From Vogesella urethralis (GTDB lineage Bacteria; Pseudomonadota; Gammaproteobacteria; Burkholderiales; Chromobacteriaceae), in the NCBI RefSeq assembly GCF_007644045.2, contig NZ_VMDW02000125.1:1-64000 (forward strand): 64,000 bases of DNA, in the 5' to 3' direction. The notes beneath the pieces are model-generated. The model did no database searches, was not told the origin of the DNA, and saw only the letters and a list, made by a program, of their open reading frames with translations. Position numbers and translations under genes: made by a program. Shown in pieces: positions 16,352 to 25,876 of this stretch (position 1 is its first letter; the number at the start of each line of letters is the position of its first letter).

Positions 16352-17128
16352 ATGAGCACATCCCACCTGCCGCTGGCCGGCAAACGCGGCCTGATTGTTG
16401 GCGTGGCCAACGAGCACAGCATTGCCTACGGTTGCGCCAAGGTCATGCACGACCTGGGCGCCGACGTTGCCATCACCTACCTCAACGACAAGGCCGAAAA
16501 ATTCGTGCGCCCGCTGGCCGAAGGGCTGGATGCGCGGCTGATCCTGCCGCTGGACGTGCAGCAGGACGGCCAGCTGGAAGCGGTATTCGAAGCCATCCGC
16601 GAGCAATGGGGCAGCCTGGACTTCGTGGTGCACTCCATCGCGTTCTGCCCGATGGACGACCTGCACGGCCGCGTGACCGACTGCTCCAAAGACGGCTTCC
16701 TGCAAGCGATGCGCGTGTCGTGCTACTCGTTCATCGAGATGGCGCGCCTGGCCGAGCCGCTGATGGTGAACGGCGGCGCCCTGCTAACCATGAGCTACTA
16801 CGGCTCCGACAAGGTGGTAGAAAACTACAACATCATGGGCCCGGTCAAAGCGGCGCTGGAAAGCACCACCCGCTACATGGCCCACGAGCTGGGCAGCAAG
16901 GGCATCCGCGTGCACACCATCTCCCCCGGCCCGCTGAAAACCCGTGCCGCCAGCGGCATTGCCCACTTCGACAAGCTGATCGACGACGCCATCGAGCGCG
17001 CACCACAGAACCGACTGGTCAGCATCGAGGACATCGGCCATACGGCCGCCTTCCTCGCCTCCGACGCCGCCCGCGCGCTGACCGGCGAAGTGACCTACGT
17101 GGATGGCGGTTTCAATATCATGGCCTGA
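16352..17128 (+). CDS. fabI: Enoyl-ACP reductase (NADH), FabI
   Basis: 258 residues from ATG 16352 (ribosome site caggagc). Short-chain dehydrogenase fold: GKRGLIVGVANEHSIAYGCA cofactor region at residues 9-28, SIAFCP near 93, the FabI Tyr-x6-Lys catalytic pair in YYGSDKVVENYNIMGPVKAA (the Lys near residue 163), and TISPGPLKTRAASGI. It carries out the last reduction of fatty-acid elongation and is the triclosan target. It leads a fabI-ptb-ackA cluster. Confidence 0.95.
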   Translation: MSTSHLPLAGKRGLIVGVANEHSIAYGCAKVMHDLGADVAITYLNDKAEKFVRPLAEGLDARLILPLDVQQDGQLEAVFEAIREQWGSLDFVVHSIAFCPMDDLHGRVTDCSKDGFLQAMRVSCYSFIEMARLAEPLMVNGGALLTMSYYGSDKVVENYNIMGPVKAALESTTRYMAHELGSKGIRVHTISPGPLKTRAASGIAHFDKLIDDAIERAPQNRLVSIEDIGHTAAFLASDAARALTGEVTYVDGGFNIMA

Positions 17129-17209
17129 GTACGGCCAGCCCAGCCCGTGCCGGCAAGCCGCCCGCCGGCACGGGGCATTTCCTGGCGGCACCGTACAGGA
17201 GCAGCAGCC

Positions 17210-18145
17210 ATGACCCGCGACGATCACGCATTTACCGACATTATCGAACAAGCCCGCAGCAACGGCCCGCGCCCGATGGCCGTGGCCCACCCGTGCAGCC
17301 CGGAAGCCCTGCAAGGTGCGGTGGAGGCCGCCGAACACGGCATCGCCACCCCGATCCTGATTGCCCCTCGCGCCAAGCTGACCAAGCTGGCCGCCAGCCT
17401 GGACATCGATCTGGGCCGTTATGAGACCATCGACGTGGAACACAGCCACGCCGCCGCAGAGCGCGCGGTGGAGCTGGTACGCGAAGGCTTTGCCGACAGC
17501 CTGATGAAGGGCAGCCTGCACACCGACGAATTCATGAGCGCGGTGCTGGACCGCGCCAAGGGCATCCGCACCGACCGCCGCATCAGCCATGTGTTCGTGA
17601 TGAAGGTGGAAAGCTACCCGCGCTACCTGTTCATTACCGACGCGGCCGTCAACATCGAACCGGACCTGGCCACCAAGCGCGACATCTGCCAGAACGCCAT
17701 CGACCTGTGCCACGCACTGGGCCTGGCTCGCCCCAAAGTGGCCATTTTGTCGGCGGTGGAAACCATCAATCCGAAGATCCGCTCTACGCTGGACGCGGCC
17801 GCCTTGTGCAAGATGGCCGACCGCGGGCAGATCAAGGGTGCGCTGCTGGACGGGCCGCTGGCATTCGACAATGCCATTTCGCACGCCGCAGCCGATACTA
17901 AGGGTATCGAATCGGACGTGGCCGGCGAACCGGATATCCTGCTGGTGCCGGATCTGGAATCCGGCAACATGCTGGCCAAGCAGCTTACCTATCTGGCCGC
18001 CGCCGCCAGCGCCGGTATCGTGATGGGCGCCCGGGTGCCCATCGTGCTGACCAGCCGCGCTGACGACGCTGCCGGCCGCTTGGCCTCGGCAGCCGTGGCC
18101 AACCTTTACGCCGCCAGCCGGCGCCAGCAGGCGGGCAGCAGATAA
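17210..18145 (+). CDS. Phosphate acetyl/butyryltransferase
   Basis: 311 residues, one PTA_PTB domain. Motifs MAVAHPCSPEALQGAVEAAEHGI, MKGSLHTDEFMSAVL, ISHVFVMKVESYPRYLFITDAAVNIEP, GALLDGPLAFDNAIS and DILLVPDLESGNMLAKQL are those of the short Ptb/Pta enzymes. It interconverts acyl-CoA and acyl phosphate; with the kinase next door it forms a reversible acyl-CoA to ATP route. Whether acetyl, propionyl or butyryl is preferred cannot be read from sequence. ATG 17210 has a ribosome site (caggagcag). The ackA ribosome site overlaps its 3' end. Confidence 0.88.
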   Translation: MTRDDHAFTDIIEQARSNGPRPMAVAHPCSPEALQGAVEAAEHGIATPILIAPRAKLTKLAASLDIDLGRYETIDVEHSHAAAERAVELVREGFADSLMKGSLHTDEFMSAVLDRAKGIRTDRRISHVFVMKVESYPRYLFITDAAVNIEPDLATKRDICQNAIDLCHALGLARPKVAILSAVETINPKIRSTLDAAALCKMADRGQIKGALLDGPLAFDNAISHAAADTKGIESDVAGEPDILLVPDLESGNMLAKQLTYLAAAASAGIVMGARVPIVLTSRADDAAGRLASAAVANLYAASRRQQAGSR

Positions 18146-18159
18146 TGCAAGGAGACAGC

Positions 18160-19326
18160 ATGGGCAAGGCACTGATTGCCATCAATGCAGGCTCGGCCAC
18201 CCTGAAATTCCGCGCCTACGGCAGCGACGGCAAGACGCTGCTGGCGCGCGGCATGGTGGATCACTTTGGCCGCGACAACGCGGTGCTGGAACTGGACAAA
18301 GGCGGCAAGCGCTTCCAGCTGCCGCTTGACAGCGCTGGCCGTGACGAAAACGTGGCCGCGGTGCTGAACACGCTGGCCGACCACGACCTGCTACCGCAGG
18401 CGGTGGTCCACCGCGTGGTGCACGGCGGCCAGCACTACCGCAGCCCGGTGGTGATGACGCCAGAGGTGGTGGACGCGCTGTCGGCGCTGATTCCGCTGGC
18501 GCCGCTGCACCAGCCGGTCAGCCTGTCGGTGATGCACGCCTTTGCCAAGCTGGACCCGCACCTGACACAGATCGCCTGCTTCGACACCGCCTTCCACTGC
18601 AGCCAGCCGGTAGTGGCCACCCGCTTCGGCATTGCCCGCCACTGGCACGACAAAGGCCTGCGCCGTTACGGCTTCCATGGGCTGTCGTACGCGTCCATCG
18701 CCCGCCGGCTGCCCGAACTGGGCTTGGGCGACAGCAAGGTGGTAGTCCTGCATCTGGGCAGCGGCGCCAGCGCCTGCGCCATCCAGGCAGGCCACAGCGT
18801 GGCCTCCAGCATGGGCTTTTCGGCGCTGGACGGGCTGATGATGTCTACCCGCCCCGGCACGCTGGACCCGGAAGTGGTGTTGTACTGGATGGAACACGGG
18901 GGCATGGACGTGACCGCGGTGCGGCAGGAGCTGTACAAGCAATGCGGGCTGCTGGGCGTGTCCGGCGGGCTGTCCAGCGACATGCGCGAGCTGCTGCAGG
19001 CACGCAGCGACGAGGCACGCGAAGCGGTAGAGCTGTTCTGTTACCGTGCCGCGCGTGAAGTGGCGTCGCTGGCCACCGCCATGAAGGGGCTGGACGCCAT
19101 CGTGTTTACCGCCGGCATTGGCGAGCGCTCGCCGGAAATCCGCAGCCGCATCCTCAAGCAACTGGCTTGGCTGGGCTTCGAGGCCGATCTGGCGGCCAAC
19201 CTGGCGCAGTCTTACCGCATTACCGCCGCGGGCAGCCGCCTGCACGCCTACGTGATGGCCACCGACGAGGAAGGCGAAATGGCGCGTGAAGCCGCTGGCC
19301 TGCTGTGCGGCGATATCGAACTGTAA
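18160..19326 (+). CDS. ackA: Acetate/propionate kinase family
   Basis: 388 residues. ASKHA-fold kinase motifs: INAGSATLKFRAYG at residues 6-19, VVHRVVHGGQHYRSP near 85, IACFDTAFH and RYGFHGLSYASIARR, VVVLHLGSGASACAIQAGHS, TRPGTLDP and FTAGIGERSPEIRSRIL near 316. Makes ATP from acyl phosphate or the reverse. The start at 18160 follows aaggag with ideal spacing; a TTG/ATG a few codons upstream is less likely. Closes the fabI-ptb-ackA operon, followed by a terminator at 19349. Confidence 0.93.
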   Translation: MGKALIAINAGSATLKFRAYGSDGKTLLARGMVDHFGRDNAVLELDKGGKRFQLPLDSAGRDENVAAVLNTLADHDLLPQAVVHRVVHGGQHYRSPVVMTPEVVDALSALIPLAPLHQPVSLSVMHAFAKLDPHLTQIACFDTAFHCSQPVVATRFGIARHWHDKGLRRYGFHGLSYASIARRLPELGLGDSKVVVLHLGSGASACAIQAGHSVASSMGFSALDGLMMSTRPGTLDPEVVLYWMEHGGMDVTAVRQELYKQCGLLGVSGGLSSDMRELLQARSDEAREAVELFCYRAAREVASLATAMKGLDAIVFTAGIGERSPEIRSRILKQLAWLGFEADLAANLAQSYRITAAGSRLHAYVMATDEEGEMAREAAGLLCGDIEL

Positions 19327-19348
19327 CGCCCTGCCCGATAAAACAGTA

Positions 19349-19382
19349 CGCCCCTGTCAGCCGTTGGCCGCAGGGGCGTTTT
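19349..19382 (+). terminator. Terminator of the fabI-ptb-ackA operon
   Basis: CGCCCCTG / CAGGGGCG, 8-bp stem with 14-base loop, followed by TTTTCTTTT. The loop and right arm contain the repeat variant GTTGGCCGCA (19363-19372). Confidence 0.8.
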
Positions 19383-19400
19383 CTTTTGAGTAGCAAGCAA

Positions 19401-20534
19401 TCAGTTGCTGAGCCAGTCGGTCAGCATCAGGCCAAAGCCGATGCCACGCGAGCGGTGGTTGTAATCCAGCAGCGACTCGCCGTAGCCGTCGTAAGCCTGT
19501 ACATAACCGCGCAAGCGGCCGGCCACCGGGAAGGTCCAGTCCAGCTGCGCAGCGCCTTTGTGGCTGCTGGGGTTGTAGCGCACGGTTCCGCCGAAGGTAT
19601 GGCCGTTCCAGCGGTACACCGCCTGCAGGTCGCCGCGCCCGGTAAAGGTTTGCAAGTCGGGGTTATCGTCTTCGCTGGCTTTTTCCGGCAGCCGGTACCA
19701 CCAGCGCGCCGTCAGCGACAGGTTGCCGTTTTCAGCCCCCAGCATGCCGTACAGGCGGTTCCAGCTGCGCGACAGCGGGTCGGTCTGGCCATTGGACTGG
19801 TGCAGTAAACCGATACCGGCAACGCGGAAACGCCAGTCACCCAGTTGCCATTTGGCCGGCAACGGCGTGGTCAGCACCACTTCCGGCTCGTAATCGGTTT
19901 CACGGAACGGCGACGATTGCTGCTTGTTGTACATCTGCCAGTGCGACTGTTGACTGTAGCCGAACCACAAATCGGCTGGGGTTCCCAGCACGTTTTCCCA
20001 CATCTTGCTCTTGAACGAGATCTGGTACTTCACTTCGACGTTGTTCATTTTCTTGCCGAACAACGTCACCGCTTCCTGCGTTGGCGAATCGGGCCGCACA
20101 TTGGGCGAGGCCTGGTACCACACCGGCAGGATGTAGGTGGGCTTGTGGGCGCGCAGTACAAAGGTGCCCAGCTTGTTGTCTTCGTCCAGGTCCCACTGGC
20201 TGGCCAGCGTACTGTGCTTGCTGCTGGTAATCACCGGCACCGCGGATGCAGCACGCTGGCTACCCAGCTCGGGCAAGCTGGCGGCAGCCCCGCTAGCCGG
20301 CAACGACACACCATTGGCCACCGGTTCGATAGCCGCCACGGGGGCAGGGTTGGCCGCAGCCTGCACGGCTTGGCTGGTGACAGATGGCACCGGCAGCGGC
20401 TGGGCGGCCAGCGCGTCGTAACACGCCAGCCTGGCAGCGCCATCGCCCAGCTGGGCGCACTGCTGCAAGCCGACCTGCAGGTTGCCATCGGCCCAGGCCA
20501 GCGGCGACAGCAACAGGGGAAGAAGTTTTCGCAT
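19401..20534 (-). CDS. pldA: Outer-membrane phospholipase A with N-terminal extension
   Basis: About 377 residues. Short signal-like start (MRKLLPLLLSPLAWA), then a segment with CAQLGDGAARLACYDALAAQ (residues ~24-43), a Cys-Cys motif found at the N-terminus of many unrelated envelope proteins, then a Pro/Ala-rich linker, then the OMPLA barrel. The catalytic His-Ser-Asn set is visible in GLLHQSNGQTDPLSRSWNR. PldA is a normally silent outer-membrane phospholipase A1/A2 activated by dimerisation when the membrane is damaged. The E. coli enzyme is about 289 residues, so the N-terminal ~120 residues are extra. An upstream in-frame ATG at 20543 is possible; no clear ribosome site for either. Confidence 0.9.
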   Translation of the reverse strand: MRKLLPLLLSPLAWADGNLQVGLQQCAQLGDGAARLACYDALAAQPLPVPSVTSQAVQAAANPAPVAAIEPVANGVSLPASGAAASLPELGSQRAASAVPVITSSKHSTLASQWDLDEDNKLGTFVLRAHKPTYILPVWYQASPNVRPDSPTQEAVTLFGKKMNNVEVKYQISFKSKMWENVLGTPADLWFGYSQQSHWQMYNKQQSSPFRETDYEPEVVLTTPLPAKWQLGDWRFRVAGIGLLHQSNGQTDPLSRSWNRLYGMLGAENGNLSLTARWWYRLPEKASEDDNPDLQTFTGRGDLQAVYRWNGHTFGGTVRYNPSSHKGAAQLDWTFPVAGRLRGYVQAYDGYGESLLDYNHRSRGIGFGLMLTDWLSN

Positions 20535-20607
20535 TGTCGTCATCGATAGAAACACCGGCAGTGACAGACTGGCCGGCTGCCGCAAAGTGCCCGGTCGTAA
20601 AAACACA

Positions 20608-20633
20608 AAAGGCCCCGCGATTGCGGAGCCTTT
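20608..20633 (-). terminator. Terminator after rpsT
   Basis: AAAGGCCCCGC / GCGGAGCCTTT with one mismatch, loop GATT, A-rich (T-rich on minus strand) tail. Confidence 0.8.
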
Positions 20634-20660
20634 GCGTATTCTTTTGCCGTTAAGGGCAAA

Positions 20661-20927
20661 TTAGGCGGCCATGGCCTTAACTTGGGCGGACAGACGGCTC
20701 TTGTGACGAGCAGCCTTGTTCTTGTGGAACACGCCTTTGTCAGCGATACGGTCGATGACTTTGGTGGAAGCCTGGAATTGAGCCTGAGCAGCGGCTTTGT
20801 CGCCAGCTTCAACGGCTTTGATAACTTTCTTTACTGCAGTGCGGAATGCAGTACGCAGGCTAGCGTTTTGCGCGCGCTGCTTGAGAGCCTGGCGTGCACG
20901 CTTGCGAGCTTGTGCGCTGTTAGCCAT
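20661..20927 (-). CDS. rpsT: 30S ribosomal protein S20
   Basis: 88 residues, basic, with the S20 pattern [35 protein letters not shown]...[20 protein letters not shown]. Binds 16S rRNA in 30S assembly. Monocistronic, with its own terminator, divergent from murJ by 131 bp, the usual Neisseriales/gammaproteobacterial neighbour. Confidence 0.97.
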   Translation of the reverse strand: MANSAQARKRARQALKQRAQNASLRTAFRTAVKKVIKAVEAGDKAAAQAQFQASTKVIDRIADKGVFHKNKAARHKSRLSAQVKAMAA

Positions 20928-21058
20928 GTGGTGTCTCCTGATGAGCGGAATCTGAAACCGGCGATTCTAAGCCCTAACATGAGGTTTTGCAACAACAAAC
21001 CCACCCGCGTAAACTGGCGGGCTTAAACCTTCTTCATAGTGTCTGATTTTACCCAAGC

Positions 21059-22600
21059 ATGAACCTCCTAAAAGCGCTGGCAAAAGTCAGCAGCATGACC
21101 CTGGTTTCGCGCGTGCTGGGCTTTGTCCGCGACGCCATCATTGCCCGCGTATTCGGCGCCGGCCTCGCGACCGACGCCTTCTTTGTGGCCTTCAAACTGC
21201 CCAACCTGCTGCGCCGCATCTTTGCCGAAGGCGCCTTTTCGCAGGCCTTCGTGCCGGTACTGGCCGAATACAAGGAACAGCGCGGCGAAGCGGAAACCCG
21301 CGCCTTCCTGTCGCACATCACCGGCACGCTGACGGTAGTGCTGATGGCGGTCACTGCGCTGGGCATGCTGGCCGCACCGTGGATTATCTGGCTCACCGCT
21401 CCCGGCTTTGCCAGCAATCCGGACAAGGTGGCGCTGACCAGCGAGCTGCTGCGCATCACCTTTCCTTATATCTTGTTCATTTCGCTGTCGTCGCTGGCCA
21501 GCAGCGTGCTCAATACCTGGAACCGCTTTTCGGTACCGGCGTTCACGCCCACGCTGCTGAACGTATCGTTCATCCTGTGCTCGCTGCTGCTGACGCCCTA
21601 CTTCGACCCGCCGGTACTGACCCTGGCGTGGGCGGTGTTTATCGGCGGCATTGCCCAGCTGCTGTACCAGCTGCCGCACCTGAAGAAGCTGGACATGCTG
21701 CCGATGCCACGCCTGAACCTGCGCGATGCCGCGGTCTGGCGTGTCATCCGCCAAATGGGGCCGGCTATTTTCGGTGTATCCATCGCGCAGATCTCGTTGG
21801 TGATCAACACCATTTTTGCGTCGTTTCTGGTGTCCGGCAGCGTGTCGTGGATGTACTACGCTGACCGGCTGATGGAATTCCCCACCGGCGTGCTGGGCGT
21901 GGCGCTGGGCACCATCCTGCTGCCGTCGCTGTCCAAACAGGCGGCACGCGGCCCGGAAAGCCAGGGCGAATTCAGCCAGTTGCTGGACTGGGGCATGCGG
22001 CTGTCGCTATTGCTGGCGGTGCCGTCCACCGTCGGCCTGGCGGTGCTGTCGCAACCGCTGATTGCCACGCTGTTCATGTACGGCAAGTTCACCGCCCACG
22101 ACGCTGCCATGACGCAGCAGGCGCTGATGGCTTACGCCGTCGGCCTGCTGGGATTGATCCTGGTGAAAGTGCTGGCGCCGGGCTTTTATGCGCGGCAGAA
22201 CATCAAGACGCCGGTGAAGATTGCACTGATTACGCTGGCCGCCACCCAGCTGATGAACCTCACCTTTATCGGCCCGCTGAAGCACGCCGGTCTGTCGCTG
22301 TCGATTGGCCTGGGCGCCTGCCTGAACGCCGCCCTGCTCTACCACCAGCTGCGCAAGCACGGCATCTACCAGCCCTCTGCCGGCTGGCCGGGCTTCATGC
22401 TGCGGCTGGCCGGTGGTGTGGCCGCCATGGCCGCCACCCTGCTGCTGCTGCTGAACGTGCTGCCGATCGACTGGCACGGCCACAGCTGGCAACGCGCGCT
22501 GTGGCTGCTGCTATTGGTAGTTGCTGGCGCCGGCGCCTACTTTGCCACGCTGCTGGCGCTGGGCCTGCGCCCCCGCCAGTTCATGCGGCGTACCGTCTGA
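21059..22600 (+). CDS. murJ: Lipid II flippase MurJ
   Basis: 513 residues, about 14 membrane helices. Opens [35 protein letters not shown], with family motifs [32 protein letters not shown] near residues 40-71 and [22 protein letters not shown] near 270. Transports lipid II to the periplasmic face for peptidoglycan synthesis. The conserved Arg residues of the central cavity region ([14 protein letters not shown]) are present. Confidence 0.96.
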   Translation: MNLLKALAKVSSMTLVSRVLGFVRDAIIARVFGAGLATDAFFVAFKLPNLLRRIFAEGAFSQAFVPVLAEYKEQRGEAETRAFLSHITGTLTVVLMAVTALGMLAAPWIIWLTAPGFASNPDKVALTSELLRITFPYILFISLSSLASSVLNTWNRFSVPAFTPTLLNVSFILCSLLLTPYFDPPVLTLAWAVFIGGIAQLLYQLPHLKKLDMLPMPRLNLRDAAVWRVIRQMGPAIFGVSIAQISLVINTIFASFLVSGSVSWMYYADRLMEFPTGVLGVALGTILLPSLSKQAARGPESQGEFSQLLDWGMRLSLLLAVPSTVGLAVLSQPLIATLFMYGKFTAHDAAMTQQALMAYAVGLLGLILVKVLAPGFYARQNIKTPVKIALITLAATQLMNLTFIGPLKHAGLSLSIGLGACLNAALLYHQLRKHGIYQPSAGWPGFMLRLAGGVAAMAATLLLLLNVLPIDWHGHSWQRALWLLLLVVAGAGAYFATLLALGLRPRQFMRRTV

Positions 22601-22681
22601 ACACCCGGCAGGCTGCTGCAGCCTGCCTACAATAAAGCTGGCGGCGGCCCCTGCGGGTACGCCGCGGCACGAGGAATGATG

Positions 22682-23521
22682 ATGACCCCGACCTACACCC
22701 CCGAGTTTTCCCCGCTGGGCAAGAAGGTGGACTACCAGGACCAGTACGACAACAGCCTGCTGTTCCCGATTGCCCGCCAGCAAAAGCGCGACGAGATCGA
22801 CGTGGCGGCCAATGCGCTGCCGTTTCACGGCGTGGACCTGTGGACCGGCTTTGAGCTGTCGTGGCTGAACGCACGCGGCAAACCGCAGGTGGCGATTGCC
22901 ACCTTCCGCATTCCGGCCGACAGCCCCAACCTGATCGAGTCCAAATCGTTCAAGCTGTATCTGAACAGCTATAACCAGACCCGCATCGCCAGCTGGGACC
23001 AGGTACAAGCGCAGCTGAGCATGGACCTCAGTAACGCTGCCGGTGGCAAAGTCGAAGTCAGCCTGCTGTCGCCGGCCGATTTTGGCCGCGAACAGATTGT
23101 GGAGCTGGCCGGCAGCAGCATCGACGAGCTGGATATCGAGGTAGACAACTACGCGCCCTGCCCACAACTACTGCACGCCGATGCGGCCAACGTGGTCAGC
23201 GAAACGCTGTGCTCGCAACTGCTGAAGTCCAACTGCCTGGTAACCGGCCAGCCGGACTGGGGCAGCGTGCAGATCAGCTACACCGGCCCGCGCATCGACC
23301 GCGAAGCGCTGCTGCGCTACCTGATCGGCTTCCGTCAGCACAACGAATTCCACGAACAGTGCGTGGAGCGCATCTTCACCGACGTACTGCAGGCCTGTGC
23401 GCCGCAGCGCCTGACCGTATATGCGCGCTACACCCGCCGCGGCGGCCTGGACATCAACCCGTGGCGCAGCAACGACCCGGCTGCCGTACCGCCGGCCAAC
23501 GTCCGCACCGCACGCCAGTAA
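22682..23521 (+). CDS. queF: NADPH-dependent preQ0 reductase QueF
   Basis: About 279 residues, the long two-domain (E. coli-type) form. C-terminal tunnelling-fold half carries the catalytic Cys in [21 protein letters not shown] near residues 180-200 and the substrate Glu in [18 protein letters not shown]. Reduces 7-cyano-7-deazaguanine to preQ1 in queuosine synthesis. Three ATGs in a row (22676, 22679, 22682) follow gagga; the third has the best spacing. Followed two bases after its stop by an exact 13-base repeat. Confidence 0.94.
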   Translation: MTPTYTPEFSPLGKKVDYQDQYDNSLLFPIARQQKRDEIDVAANALPFHGVDLWTGFELSWLNARGKPQVAIATFRIPADSPNLIESKSFKLYLNSYNQTRIASWDQVQAQLSMDLSNAAGGKVEVSLLSPADFGREQIVELAGSSIDELDIEVDNYAPCPQLLHADAANVVSETLCSQLLKSNCLVTGQPDWGSVQISYTGPRIDREALLRYLIGFRQHNEFHEQCVERIFTDVLQACAPQRLTVYARYTRRGGLDINPWRSNDPAAVPPANVRTARQ

Positions 23522-23522
23522 C

Positions 23523-23535
23523 AAGGTTGGCCGCA
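23523..23535 (+). repeat. Exact 13-base uptake-like repeat (AAGGTTGGCCGCA)
   Basis: Starts immediately after the queF stop codon, in the 169-bp spacer to ettA. Confidence 0.85.
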
Positions 23536-23690
23536 GGCGGATTTGATACACTGATGGCTTGTTTTTTCAGCCACGGAAGCACACTGAAAACACGAAACCG
23601 GCCAGCGCTTTCGCGCCTGCATGGCAGCGCCTCGTGTATTTGGTCAGCTTCGGTGGCGGTCTGTTTTTTCATACTGAAACTAGGTAAACC

Positions 23691-25358
23691 ATGGCTCAAT
23701 ACGTGATGTCCATGCTCCGCGTGAGCAAGATCGTCCCCCCCAAGCGCCAGATCATCAAGGACATCTCGCTGTCCTTCTTCCCCGGCGCCAAGATCGGCCT
23801 GCTGGGTCTGAACGGCGCCGGTAAATCCACCGTGCTGAAGATCATGGCCGGCGTCGAAAAAGAATACGACGGCGAGGTGCAGTGGCAGCCGAACCTGAAC
23901 ATCGGCTACCTGCCGCAGGAACCGCAGCTGGACCCGGAAAAAACCGTGCGCGAAGAAGTGGAAAGCGGCATGGGCGAAGTGATGAACGCGCAGAAGCGTC
24001 TGGAAGAGGTGTACGCCGCCTACGCCGAGCCGGACGCCGATTTTGACGCCCTGGCCGAAGAACAGGCCCGCCTGGAAGCCATCATCTCTGCCGGCGCCGG
24101 TGACAACATCGAACTGCAGCTGGAGCTGGCCGCCGACGCGCTGCGCCTGCCGCCGTGGGACGCCAAGATCGGCCCGCTGTCCGGTGGTGAAAAACGCCGT
24201 GTGGCGCTGTGCAAGCTGCTGCTGTCCAAGCCCGACATGCTGCTGCTGGACGAACCCACCAACCACCTGGACGCCGAATCGGTAGAGTGGCTGGAACAGT
24301 TCCTGGTGCGCTTCCCGGGTACCGTGGTGGCCGTCACCCACGACCGCTACTTCCTGGATAACGCTGCCGAATGGATTCTGGAGCTGGACCGAGGCGAAGG
24401 CATTCCGTGGAAGGGCAACTACTCCGGCTGGCTGGAACAGAAAGAAGCCCGCCTGCAGCAGGAAGCCAAGTCCGAAGCCGCGCGCATGAAGGCCATGAAG
24501 CAGGAACTGGAATGGGTGCGCCAGAACCCGAAAGGCCGCCAGGCCAAGTCGAAGGCGCGTATCGCCCGCTTCGAGGAACTGTCCAGCTTTGAAAACCAGA
24601 AGCGCAACGAGACCCAGGAAATCTTCATTCCGGTGGCCGAGCGTCTGGGTAACGAAGTGATCGAATTCGAGAACGTGTCCAAGGGCTTTGGCGACCGCCT
24701 GCTGATCGACAACCTCAGCTTCAAGGCCCCGCCGGGCGCCATCGTCGGCATCATCGGCCCCAACGGTGCCGGTAAGTCCACCCTGTTCAAGATGATTGCC
24801 GGCAAGGAACAACCGGACAGCGGCAGCGTGAAGATCGGCCAGACCGTACAGATGGCCTTTGTCGAACAGACCCGCGAAGGCCTGGACGGCGACAAGACCG
24901 TGTTCGAGGACGTGTCCGGCGGCGCCGACCTGATCACCGTCGGCAAGTTCGAAATGTCCAGCCGCGCCTACCTGGGCCGCTTCAACTTCAAGGGCGCCGA
25001 CCAGCAGAAGAAAGTAGGCATGCTGTCCGGTGGCGAACGCGGCCGCCTGCACCTGGCCAAAACCCTGCTGAAGGGCGGCAACGTGCTGCTGCTGGATGAA
25101 CCGTCCAACGACCTGGACGTGGAAACCCTGCGTGCGCTGGAAGACGCGCTGCTGGAATACGCCGGCACCGTGTTCGTGATCAGCCACGACCGCTGGTTCC
25201 TGGACCGTATCGCCACCCACATCCTGGCGGCGGAAGGCGAATCGCAGTGGACCTTCTTTGACGGCAACTACCAGGAATACGAAGCCGACAAGAAGAAACG
25301 CCTGGGCGAAGAAGGTGCCAAGCCCAAGCGCATCCGCTACAAGCCGGTTACCCGCTAA
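23691..25358 (+). CDS. ettA: Energy-dependent translational throttle protein EttA (ABC-F)
   Basis: 555 residues with two ATP-binding domains: Walker [12 protein letters not shown] near residue 40 and [11 protein letters not shown] near 358; signatures [11 protein letters not shown] and [11 protein letters not shown]; Walker [12 protein letters not shown] and [11 protein letters not shown]. No membrane segments. The inter-domain linker (residues ~240-300) is charged ([39 protein letters not shown]), as in EttA. Binds the ribosomal E site and gates the first peptide bond according to ATP/ADP. Monocistronic, with a terminator at 25392. Confidence 0.96.
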   Translation: MAQYVMSMLRVSKIVPPKRQIIKDISLSFFPGAKIGLLGLNGAGKSTVLKIMAGVEKEYDGEVQWQPNLNIGYLPQEPQLDPEKTVREEVESGMGEVMNAQKRLEEVYAAYAEPDADFDALAEEQARLEAIISAGAGDNIELQLELAADALRLPPWDAKIGPLSGGEKRRVALCKLLLSKPDMLLLDEPTNHLDAESVEWLEQFLVRFPGTVVAVTHDRYFLDNAAEWILELDRGEGIPWKGNYSGWLEQKEARLQQEAKSEAARMKAMKQELEWVRQNPKGRQAKSKARIARFEELSSFENQKRNETQEIFIPVAERLGNEVIEFENVSKGFGDRLLIDNLSFKAPPGAIVGIIGPNGAGKSTLFKMIAGKEQPDSGSVKIGQTVQMAFVEQTREGLDGDKTVFEDVSGGADLITVGKFEMSSRAYLGRFNFKGADQQKKVGMLSGGERGRLHLAKTLLKGGNVLLLDEPSNDLDVETLRALEDALLEYAGTVFVISHDRWFLDRIATHILAAEGESQWTFFDGNYQEYEADKKKRLGEEGAKPKRIRYKPVTR

Positions 25359-25366
25359 GCCTTGTT

Positions 25367-25379
25367 TGCGGCCAACCTT
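25367..25379 (+). repeat. Exact 13-base uptake-like repeat (TGCGGCCAACCTT)
   Basis: Intergenic, 8 bp after the ettA stop and just before the shared terminator. Confidence 0.85.
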
Positions 25380-25391
25380 GGCCCGGACAAC

Positions 25392-25419
25392 AAAAAAGCC
25401 CGCAATTGCGGGCTTTTTT
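25392..25419. terminator. Bidirectional terminator between ettA and the repeat protein
   Basis: AAAAAAGCCCGC / GCGGGCTTTTTT, perfect 12-bp stem, loop AATT; serves the convergent genes ending at 25358 and 25439. Confidence 0.92.
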
Positions 25420-25438
25420 ACTTTGTGCTGCGCCGAGA

Positions 25439-25876
25439 TCAAGCGATGTAAGCAGCATCACCGGATTCGCGTTTGGCGATGTACGGAGCATCACCGGACT
25501 CGCGCTGAGCAATGTAAGCAGCGTCGCCGGATTCACGTTTGGCGATGTAGGCTGCGTCGCCCGACTCACGTTTGGCGATGTAGGCAGCGTCGCCCGACTC
25601 ACGTTTGGCGATGTAGGCAGCGTCGCCGGATTCACGTTTGGCGATGTACGGTGCGTCGCCGGATTCGCGCTTGGCGATGTAAGCAGCGTCGCCGGATTCA
25701 CGTTTGGCGATGTACGGTGCGTCGCCGGATTCGCGCTTGGCGATGTACGGTGCGTCGCCGGATTCACGTTTGGCGATGTACGGTGCGTCGCCGGATTCAC
25801 GTTTGGCAACATCTTGGGCTTGGGCAACACCAGCAAACAGGGCAATGGCGGTAGCGATCAGAGTCAGTTTTTTCAT
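25439..25876 (-). CDS. Secreted protein of eleven 11-residue tandem repeats (AKRESGDA[PA]YI)
   Basis: 145 residues. Clear Sec signal peptide MKKLTLIATAIALFAGVAQA, then Gln-Asp-Val and eleven head-to-tail units AKRESGDAPYI or AKRESGDAAYI, ending in one Ala. Units 1, 2, 3, 5 and 10 have Pro at position 9, the others Ala; unit 10 begins AQRE, so it lacks the Lys-Arg pair. No Cys, Trp or His; charges balance. The start at 25876 has aaagga 8 bases upstream. I do not recognise a function. The dibasic spacing would suit proteolytic release of 11-mers, or the array may be a repetitive surface/matrix peptide. No modifying enzyme, protease or exporter gene is adjacent (ettA one side, dioxygenase the other). 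Long AT-rich leader upstream suggests its own regulated promoter. Confidence 0.88.
   Translation of the reverse strand: MKKLTLIATAIALFAGVAQAQDVAKRESGDAPYIAKRESGDAPYIAKRESGDAPYIAKRESGDAAYIAKRESGDAPYIAKRESGDAAYIAKRESGDAAYIAKRESGDAAYIAKRESGDAAYIAQRESGDAPYIAKRESGDAAYIA
25445..25807 (-). repeat. Eleven tandem 33-bp units
   Basis: Exactly 11 x 33 bp, no indels, coding the AKRESGDAxYI array. Units differ mostly at synonymous positions (Ser, Asp, Ala codons) and at the Pro/Ala codon, so the protein unit is better conserved than the DNA. Confidence 0.95.

Noticed and set aside
25445-25807. Tandem 33-bp units that could be mistaken for a CRISPR array
   Set aside because: Units abut with no spacers, are in frame, and encode a protein with a signal peptide; no cas genes are near.
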